Assembly (NCBI GenBank): GCA_965219665.1
Contig: CBDCOD010000024.1
Coordinates: 1 to 64,000 of the forward strand
Direction: 5' to 3'
Source of the DNA: CBDCOD01 sp965219665
GTDB taxonomy: Bacteria; Pseudomonadota; Gammaproteobacteria; CAKMZV01
DNA length: 64,000 nt
Under the pieces are notes generated by a model. It saw only the letters and a program-made list of their open reading frames with translations, had not been told where the DNA came from and made no database searches. The position numbers and the translations under genes are program-made. Every line of letters begins with the position of its first letter. Position 1 is the first letter of the stretch. Below are positions 58,370 to 64,000 of this stretch, one piece after another.

Positions 58370-58759
58370 CTACTTCACCATAACACCATCTATCTCAACC
58401 AAGGATCCCTTAGGCAGGGCTGAAACTTGAACTGCTGCTCTTGCTACGGAAACCGGACTCTCAAAGTAGTGCGCCATAACCTCATTGAGCTTCCCAAAAT
58501 TTTCTAAATTGGTTAAGTAAACAGTCAATTTCACTAAACTTTCTAAGGAACCCCCAGATGCCTCTGCTAGGGCAGAAAGGTTTTTGAAGACCTGATGTGC
58601 CTGCTGCTCAAACTCGGGACCTATCATCTCCATAGTTTTGGGGTCTAGCGGAATCTGTCCTGAAAAATAAACCGTATTCCCAACATCTATTGCTTGGCTA
58701 TATGATCCTATAGCAGCTGGCGCTAAAGATGTTTTAATTATTTTTTTATGACTTGACAT
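58370..58759 (-). CDS. ridA: Reactive intermediate/imine deaminase RidA
   Basis: 129 residues. YjgF/YER057c/UK114 family with GSYSQAIDVGNTVYFSGQIP, LTVYLTNLENFGKLNEV and the active-site Arg in ARAAVQVSALPKGSLVEID. It hydrolyses enamine/imine products of PLP enzymes. It lies 32 bases before recG. Confidence 0.95.
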   Translation of the reverse strand: MSSHKKIIKTSLAPAAIGSYSQAIDVGNTVYFSGQIPLDPKTMEMIGPEFEQQAHQVFKNLSALAEASGGSLESLVKLTVYLTNLENFGKLNEVMAHYFESPVSVARAAVQVSALPKGSLVEIDGVMVK

Positions 58760-58800
58760 AATATACTCCTGTTCTTTATAGTTTTAAGCGAAAAAAAGAA

Positions 58801-58816
58801 TGTTTCACGTGAAATC
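58801..58816. other. parS-like site 2
   Basis: TGTTTCACGTGAAATC matches 14 of 16 positions of TGTTTCACGTGAAACA, including the full central CACGTG. It is in the short gap between gor and ridA, so it is not explained by coding. Confidence 0.5.
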
Positions 58817-58822
58817 TTTAAT

Positions 58823-60172
58823 CTAATATAACGGTCGTAGTGTAACCACTTCCTCTGCTGCCGATGGGTGGATGGCTATCGTGCGATCAAAATCCTGTTT
58901 AGTAAGCTTTGCGCGAATAGCAACAGCAAACCCCTGTAGAATTTCATCAACATTTTCACCTATCATGTGCAAACCTACCACACAACCGTCTTCTTTTTTA
59001 TATATCAATTTAAAAAGAGACCGCTCGTTTTTGCCAATCACCTCATTGATGAGCGGACTAAACACAGATGTAGAGGTTAGCACTGCGTGCTTCCCCCACT
59101 TCTTTTCAGCTGCTTTCTGTGTCATACCAACTGTTGCAACTGGAGGTTGTGTAAAAACAACCGTGGGAACACAACCAAGATCTATAGATTCATCTTGTTT
59201 GTTATTAAAGAGTCGCATCATTAACCTTCTGGCTGTTTGAATGGCAACAGGGGTTAATTTAGGAGCATCTACAACGTCTCCAAGCGCGTATATACCGCTG
59301 ATGTTAGTGTTGCTGTACCTGTCCGTTAGTATGTATCCTGCTTGAGAGTCAATTCCCGCATTCTCTAAACCCATTTGGTGTGTGTTAGGAGATCTTCCCA
59401 CTGCCCAAAGTAACTTATCTACTAATAATGAATCTCCTGATTTAAGGGTAACTGATACGCCCTGGGTTTTGTTTTCTAAACAGCTTACTTCACTTTTTAG
59501 AAGCACTTTTATACCCATTTTTTCCATATTTTTAAGTAATTCTTTTTGGATTTCAGGCTCTTGATCTCGTAGAACTGTTTCTCCACGCACCACCAAATAA
59601 ACTTGTGTACCCAAATTTTGTAGAATACAGGCAAACTCAAGAGCAATATACCCCGATCCAACAATAACCATTGATTTAGGTTGTGTTTGTAAGGCAAATA
59701 TATCGTCAGATATCATTCCCAACTCTTTTCCAGGTATATTCGGAACAATAGGTAAGGATCCAGTGGATATAACTATATGATCTGCTGTTATTTTTTTACC
59801 ATTTATCTCTATTGTCTTACTATCAACAAAACAGCCCCTTCCTGTAAAAACCTGCACACTCATTGAGTCTAAATGGCCTTCGTACCAGTTACGAATACCT
59901 GATATTGCTTGATCCCGTTGTTCCTTAAAATGTTCCCAAGAAAAGGATTTTGAAGATTGAGGGAGTCCAAAGCCACCCAAAAAGTCAATACTGCGCCGCA
60001 TATTTGCTGCTTGCCATAATAGTTTTTTGGGAACACAGCCAATATTCACGCAAGTCCCTCCCAAATGTCTGTCCTCTATAATGGCACAACGCTTTCCAAG
60101 TTCTGCTGCATACTCCACGGCAGATATTCCACCGCTGCCACCACCCAAAGCTACCAAGTCAAAATGTTGCAT
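58823..60172 (-). CDS. gor: Glutathione-disulfide reductase
   Basis: 449 residues. FAD site LGGGSGGISAVEYAAELGK, redox-active GGTCVNIGCVPKK (about 40-52), NADPH site GSGYIALEFA with two Arg in VVRGETVLRD that read the 2'-phosphate, and the C-terminal IHPSAAEEVVTL at the dimer interface. It keeps glutathione reduced, matching gshA/gshB at 36-38 kb. Trypanothione or other close reductases are unlikely given the context. Confidence 0.93.
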   Translation of the reverse strand: MQHFDLVALGGGSGGISAVEYAAELGKRCAIIEDRHLGGTCVNIGCVPKKLLWQAANMRRSIDFLGGFGLPQSSKSFSWEHFKEQRDQAISGIRNWYEGHLDSMSVQVFTGRGCFVDSKTIEINGKKITADHIVISTGSLPIVPNIPGKELGMISDDIFALQTQPKSMVIVGSGYIALEFACILQNLGTQVYLVVRGETVLRDQEPEIQKELLKNMEKMGIKVLLKSEVSCLENKTQGVSVTLKSGDSLLVDKLLWAVGRSPNTHQMGLENAGIDSQAGYILTDRYSNTNISGIYALGDVVDAPKLTPVAIQTARRLMMRLFNNKQDESIDLGCVPTVVFTQPPVATVGMTQKAAEKKWGKHAVLTSTSVFSPLINEVIGKNERSLFKLIYKKEDGCVVGLHMIGENVDEILQGFAVAIRAKLTKQDFDRTIAIHPSAAEEVVTLRPLY

Positions 60173-60175
60173 AAT

Positions 60176-61747
60176 TTACCCTCTGATAAGTTTTTGTACA
60201 GATTTCATTATAGGCTGAGGTTCTCCCAAGATTTCACTCACAATCTGCTCAGCCAATAGAGGAGCATACAGCAAAGATTTAGATCCAAGCCCATTTAATA
60301 CCCATGTATTATGCTTCTCTCTGATTATTTTTGGTAGTTTGTTTTTTGATACAACTCTATTACCCTGCCATAGATTGTAACGATATATTTCCCGATCAAC
60401 CCCAAACTGATGCGCTTTTTTAAGCAGCTCTTTTATCAGATCTTCTGGTAATCTTTGCTTTTTATCATAAGTAGATCCTACAACGAGCGTATAAGGGTTT
60501 TTGGGCAAACAGTACCCAAAATCATCAATGAGTATAGCGTTTATCTTATGAGGTTCTTTGTAGTCAATAGTCAGCAATGCACCGGTATGTGTAGTAAATT
60601 GTGGATGCATATATTCTGCTCCATGGCAGAGTACTGTATGGGTCGCCTTTGTGTTTTTTTCTCCTCCACGGTCTATATCTCCCAAAAGACGTACACATAG
60701 TTCCTTTATATCTACCATTCCTCCTAACTGATTTTCAGAAAAACTGGTGATTCGATTATGATTTTCGCCAGAAAAAATAATGGGAGCTTTTTGGTATATA
60801 GATGCGTCCATATTTTTTAAGAGTTGTTCAGTAAAACATTTCCCTTGTAAAGATAGTTGAGAGTGGCCGCTATAGTTGGGTTTTATTTTTGAGTGAAACA
60901 ACCCTAAGGGATTTGATGATGCTTTGGTTGCAATCTGGTCTTCTTTATCATTGATTTGTACAAAAATCCCTCTTCTTTGGGCGCTCCGCGCAACACTGCT
61001 TCCTGCAATACCCATCCCTTCTATACGTATATATACTCTTTCTTTTTTTGTTTTAGTAACCGGATGATTACTAAAAACACCATACAAAACCTCCCTTTTT
61101 CCTAAACACCCCTTACGTTTCTGAGGGTACACACCCTGCTCTAAGAAAAGGTTTTTAACTACCCTGCTGCACGAGTAGGTCGCCAAAGTGGTTTGGTTGT
61201 GAGATAAGCGATTTATCTGGTTAAATAGCGGCTTTTCCCATAGCCCATCTTTCATTTTTGGGTTAAACCCATCTAAGTACCACGCATCTATTTGGGCATC
61301 TAACTCCTCTAGATTTTTCTGCGCATCACCTTGTAAAATAAGAATTTGAGTGTTTATCTCTGGAATCTGTATGAGAAAGAACCCTGCGTATAGCGGAGGG
61401 AGATGGGGTGTATAGTGCGATGCAATATTGCTCAAATCTTTCCATGGAGATAGCGCTTTTTTTATGTCTTTTTTTGTCCAAGGGTGCTTTTCGCAGGCTA
61501 TATACCAAAGAGGTGTTTTTTTGTTGATTTGTTTTTTATGATAAAGCGTCAATGCAAGATTTAAGGTGGATCCTAAACCTAATTCTGCTATAACCACCCC
61601 TTTTTCTTCGGATAATCTATCTATAATGTTATTTCCTTTAATAAAAACATGTTCGCTTTCTTGGCGACCGTTCTTTGGGTTAAAAAAAATGTCGCCATAG
61701 GTTGTAGAATACGGAACAAGCCCTTCCCAACTAATCTGGGCGCTCAT
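60176..61747 (-). CDS. mnmC: Bifunctional tRNA modification protein MnmC
   Basis: 523 residues from the ATG at 61747 (an upstream TTG at 61774 would overlap the msrB start). N-terminal methyltransferase with ELGLGSTLNLALTLYH and AWYLDGFNPKMKDGLWE (about 1-230), then an FAD-dependent oxidase starting IEGMGIAGSSVARSAQRRG (about 242) to the end. It finishes 5-methylaminomethyl-2-thiouridine in tRNA wobble positions. Family proteins often have about 660 residues; here the oxidase half is shorter, but its end motifs NGLGSKSLLYAPLLAE are present. Confidence 0.9.
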   Translation of the reverse strand: MSAQISWEGLVPYSTTYGDIFFNPKNGRQESEHVFIKGNNIIDRLSEEKGVVIAELGLGSTLNLALTLYHKKQINKKTPLWYIACEKHPWTKKDIKKALSPWKDLSNIASHYTPHLPPLYAGFFLIQIPEINTQILILQGDAQKNLEELDAQIDAWYLDGFNPKMKDGLWEKPLFNQINRLSHNQTTLATYSCSRVVKNLFLEQGVYPQKRKGCLGKREVLYGVFSNHPVTKTKKERVYIRIEGMGIAGSSVARSAQRRGIFVQINDKEDQIATKASSNPLGLFHSKIKPNYSGHSQLSLQGKCFTEQLLKNMDASIYQKAPIIFSGENHNRITSFSENQLGGMVDIKELCVRLLGDIDRGGEKNTKATHTVLCHGAEYMHPQFTTHTGALLTIDYKEPHKINAILIDDFGYCLPKNPYTLVVGSTYDKKQRLPEDLIKELLKKAHQFGVDREIYRYNLWQGNRVVSKNKLPKIIREKHNTWVLNGLGSKSLLYAPLLAEQIVSEILGEPQPIMKSVQKLIRG

Positions 61748-61766
61748 TAATATAAAGGGAGTTTGT

Positions 61767-62147
61767 ATGGACAAAAAAAATTTACAACAAAAACTGACTA
61801 CAGAGCAGTACCGTGTTACCCAGTTAGGTGGGACGGAGCCTGCCTTTAAAAATCAATATTTTAACCATAAAGAGGATGGAGTTTACAGTTGTATTTGCTG
61901 TGAAGCGCCTTTATTTAAATCCAAACACAAGTTTGACTCTGGAACGGGATGGCCTAGTTTTTATGATATGTTCTGTGATCAAGCGGTTAGCACCCAACAA
62001 GACAGAAGTTTTGGGATGACCCGCACTGAAATCCTTTGCTCAGCATGCTCTTCTCATTTAGGACATGTCTTCCCAGACGGGCCCCAACCTACAGGCCTAC
62101 GCTACTGTGTAAACTCTGCTAGTTTACATTTTAAAAAATCAACCTAA
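61767..62147 (+). CDS. msrB: Peptide-methionine (R)-S-oxide reductase MsrB
   Basis: 126 residues. It repairs methionine-R-sulphoxide in proteins. Zinc cysteine pairs CICC and CSAC, FDSGTGWPSF, and the catalytic Cys in RYCVNSASLHF. AAGGGAG lies before the ATG. It diverges from mnmC with only 19 bases between the starts, so each promoter must lie in or near the other gene. Confidence 0.95.
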   Translation: MDKKNLQQKLTTEQYRVTQLGGTEPAFKNQYFNHKEDGVYSCICCEAPLFKSKHKFDSGTGWPSFYDMFCDQAVSTQQDRSFGMTRTEILCSACSSHLGHVFPDGPQPTGLRYCVNSASLHFKKST

Positions 62148-62216
62148 CCAGTGCATAAATCATAGAGCAACAAAATTAAAACCCTAGTTAGGATGGCATA
62201 TAGTATTGCTATAGAT

Positions 62217-62232
62217 GGTTTTGCGTGAAACA
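62217..62232. other. parS-like site 3 (weak)
   Basis: GGTTTTGCGTGAAACA matches 13 of 16 positions of TGTTTCACGTGAAACA, with the right half perfect. It is in the non-coding gap before mlaA. Confidence 0.3.
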
Positions 62233-62276
62233 AAATATTTTATTATCTCTACATTTTTTGATTCTGAATCCATAGG

Positions 62277-62285
62277 TTATCCACA
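62277..62285 (+). promoter_or_regulatory. Single DnaA box
   Basis: TTATCCACA, a perfect match to the consensus DnaA box, in the AT-rich 180-base gap between msrB and mlaA. I see no second box in this gap. Confidence 0.4.
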
Positions 62286-62327
62286 TGACACCTTGTAGGT
62301 ATTTATATTGATATTACAAAACAAACC

Positions 62328-63071
62328 ATGCTTTTACACAAAAATCGCCCTCTTAAAAAACACTACTATAGATTATTAATTATATTATTTATTTATGTTA
62401 CTTCTTTTTCTTCAGGAAGCGCACAAACTTGTTTATTATCTCAGGGGGACCCATATGAATCACTTAACCGTTCTGTACTTTCTTTTAATTTAGAGGCGGA
62501 TAAATACTTTCTTAAACCACTCTCTCAGGGGTATGACTGGGTATTTCCAGGGTTCATAAAAAAAGGGGTTAATAATGTATTTGGTTATGCAAACGAGTTT
62601 GTGTATTCAGTTAATTTTTTAATACAAGGGCGGGGAGAAAAATTTTCAAATAGCATATCGCGGATTTTTATCAATGGGATATTTGGTTTTGTAGGGCTTA
62701 TAGATATTGCCAAAACGGGAGGAATTCCCCATGAGACCAACGATTTTTCTCAGACGTTACATTATTACTCTTTTGATAGCGGGCCGTATGTGGTTCTACC
62801 GTTCTCAGAACCTATGAGTGCACGAGAGGCAGTGGGTAGAGTATTTGACTTTAATTTTAATCCTTTTTCATATCAACAATCAATCGAAATCACCGCATTA
62901 AATGTTGTCAATAGCCGCCATTCTTTAGGAGAAGGTTTAGATATTTTAGATTCTATTGCAACTGATAAATACTCTTTTATCAAGAATGCTTACTATTTAC
63001 GTCGCATGTCGATTTTATGCAAAAAAATAGAGAATAGAGATCCGTTTGATGAGTTACTAGGTGATATCTAA
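62328..63071 (+). CDS. mlaA: MlaA/VacJ outer-membrane phospholipid transport protein
   Basis: 247 residues. After a hydrophobic signal segment (about 13-32) the family pattern follows: DPYESLNRSVLSFN, NVFGYANEFVYSVNFLIQG, NSISRIFINGIFGFVGLIDIA, DFSQTLHYYSFDSGPYVVLPF (each quoted in part). MlaA removes phospholipids from the outer leaflet to keep asymmetry. The usual lipobox is not evident: the first Cys is in SAQTC, which lacks Leu-3 and Gly/Ala-1. mlaBCDEF are not in the window. Confidence 0.92.
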   Translation: MLLHKNRPLKKHYYRLLIILFIYVTSFSSGSAQTCLLSQGDPYESLNRSVLSFNLEADKYFLKPLSQGYDWVFPGFIKKGVNNVFGYANEFVYSVNFLIQGRGEKFSNSISRIFINGIFGFVGLIDIAKTGGIPHETNDFSQTLHYYSFDSGPYVVLPFSEPMSAREAVGRVFDFNFNPFSYQQSIEITALNVVNSRHSLGEGLDILDSIATDKYSFIKNAYYLRRMSILCKKIENRDPFDELLGDI

Positions 63072-63118
63072 ATCCCTATGCATATAATGACAGAAATAAT
63101 ATGTATATAAACACGAAA

Positions 63119-63195
63119 TGGCGCGCCTGAGACGATTCGAACGTCCGACCCCCAGCTTCGGAGGCTGGTGCTCTATCCAACTGAGCTACAGGCGC
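63119..63195 (-). tRNA. tRNA-Arg (CCG)
   Basis: 77 bases on the minus strand, with acceptor stem GCGCCTG/CAGGCGC, D arm GTAGCTCAGTTGGATAGAGC, anticodon loop CTCCGAA (anticodon CCG), T arm with GTTCGAATC, discriminator G, and an encoded CCA. It decodes CGG. It lies between mlaA and glmU. Confidence 0.97.
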
Positions 63196-63228
63196 AAAAG
63201 TTGAACACATATTTTAACATACAATCAG

Positions 63229-63234
63229 TATAAT
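63229..63234 (+). promoter_or_regulatory. Candidate -10 element for glmU
   Basis: TATAAT 31 bases before the glmU ATG in the short gap after the tRNA gene. The only -35-like TTGAAC (63201) is 22 bases away, too far for a good promoter. Confidence 0.35.
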
Positions 63235-63265
63235 CCGCGTTCCCCTAAACCAAGCAAGTCGTAGT

Positions 63266-64000
63266 ATGAAAGAGAATGTAACAACCATTATTTTAGCAGC
63301 CGGAAAAGGAACAAGAATGGGGACGAATGTGCCTAAAGTACTCAATGAAATTGGCGGTCAAACTATGTTGGAGTATGTTCTGGACTGCTCAGAGAAAATT
63401 AGCAGCCACTCTATTGTGGTTTATGGGTATGGGAGGGAACTCATTGAGAAAAAATTAGTAGGGCGATCGGCTCAACTGATATTACAGAAGGAGCAAAAAG
63501 GGACGGGGCACGCTGTTGAGTGTGCAATAAGGGCCGTGAAAACCCCTTATGTTGTTGTGTTGTATGGGGATGTTCCCCTAACCCAACCCGCTACAATAGA
63601 AAGGCTTTTACAACAAATTAAGGAGCATGAATTAGCTTTGTTGACTATGGATATGCCCAATCCAACTGGTTATGGTCGTATTATTAGGAATTTTGCTGGA
63701 AATCCGATAGCAATAGTAGAAGAAAAAGATGCCACTACAGATCAAAAAAAAGTGTGTGAAATCAACACAGGCATTGTTGCAGCCCATACAGATAAATTAA
63801 GAAAATGGCTACCTCAATTAAAAAACGACAACGCTCAGGGCGAGTTTTATCTAACAGATGTACTTGCGCTTGCAGAGTTAGAAAGGGCAAGCATAGCAAC
63901 TAATAAGTGTGATAATCTAATAGAAATTCAAGGTGTAAACACCTCTTTACAATTAAGCCAACTAGAACGGATTTATCAATTAAACTATGCTAAAAAAATT
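63266..64000 (+). CDS. glmU: Bifunctional UDP-GlcNAc pyrophosphorylase GlmU, N-terminal part
   Basis: 245 residues visible; the gene runs off the right edge. Uridylyltransferase domain with ILAAGKGTRMG, KVLNEIGG, QKEQKGTGHAVE, VLYGDVPL, GYGRII, VEEKDA and GEFYLTDVLALA. The C-terminal acetyltransferase (left-handed helix) part lies outside. It makes UDP-GlcNAc for peptidoglycan and LPS. In many gammaproteobacteria glmU sits beside the atp operon near the origin. Confidence 0.95.
   Translation, partial: MKENVTTIILAAGKGTRMGTNVPKVLNEIGGQTMLEYVLDCSEKISSHSIVVYGYGRELIEKKLVGRSAQLILQKEQKGTGHAVECAIRAVKTPYVVVLYGDVPLTQPATIERLLQQIKEHELALLTMDMPNPTGYGRIIRNFAGNPIAIVEEKDATTDQKKVCEINTGIVAAHTDKLRKWLPQLKNDNAQGEFYLTDVLALAELERASIATNKCDNLIEIQGVNTSLQLSQLERIYQLNYAKKI

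Noticed and set aside
62277..62285. Chromosome origin at the DnaA box before mlaA
   Set aside because: Only one box and no dnaA, dnaN or gidA in the window; a single box can occur by chance.

Overview
The window reads as a chromosome segment of a gammaproteobacterium. The evidence is a partial general (type II) secretion cluster, HslU, KdsB/MlaA/OmpA-type outer-membrane functions, a proteobacterial GshA/GshB/Gor glutathione set, bifunctional MnmC, TrkA/TrkH, UbiE and UbiC, and single-gene operons joined by 1-8 bp overlaps. Intergenic DNA is AT-rich. The lineage cannot be fixed from the window. Very large secreted repeat proteins are usual in aquatic or host-associated gammaproteobacteria, but that is only an inference here.

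Left third (1-20.2 kb): one giant minus-strand gene for a secreted protein. It starts near 20202 with a long signal-peptide-like N-terminus and an NHL-type propeller, continues through cadherin/VCBS-like Ig domains, and then becomes a long stack of Calx-beta domains. From about 14.03 kb to the left edge the gene is a tandem array of 1,824-1,827 bp units (about 609 codons, five Calx-beta domains each), nearly 7.7 units within the window and running off its end. As written, the frame is broken by one short T tract (17925-17931) and by two single-base insertions (near 1500 and 1532). Joined, the gene would encode about 6,700 residues inside the window alone.

20.4-28.7 kb: ubiE and hslU (minus strand) sit between that gene and a second giant gene, a 1,915-residue RTX (glycine-aspartate repeat) protein on the plus strand. 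No hslV and no ubiJ/ubiB lie beside the pair.

28.7-35.8 kb: a minus-strand operon gspH-I-J-K-L-M-N (type II secretion pseudopilins and inner-membrane platform) followed by a MoeB/ThiF-type activating enzyme, with birA-coaX upstream. 35.9-38.2 kb: gshA-gshB on the plus strand. 38.2-41.7 kb: a 355-base stretch without a gene, a lone pseudopilin, glcF, dsbC and rplS with a clear terminator. 41.9-47.5 kb: a DUF2970 membrane peptide, cyoE, a SCO-like assembly factor, queA, trkH and trkA. 47.6-51.5 kb: a manganese-type ABC transporter operon ending in its own DtxR/MntR regulator, with a palindrome over the promoter. 51.6-58.8 kb: an OmpA-family protein, kdsB, proS, ubiC, recG, ridA. 58.8-64 kb: gor, mnmC, msrB, mlaA, tRNA-Arg(CCG) and the start of glmU. 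Three parS-like 16-mers and a DnaA box lie between 57.2 and 62.3 kb, which may mean this end is close to the chromosome origin.

The most unusual content is the giant Calx-beta supertandem with its homopolymer frame breaks and structured leader. The RTX gene with an upstream small ORF and a G8 tract, the parS-like cluster and the palindrome over the manganese-transporter promoter come next.
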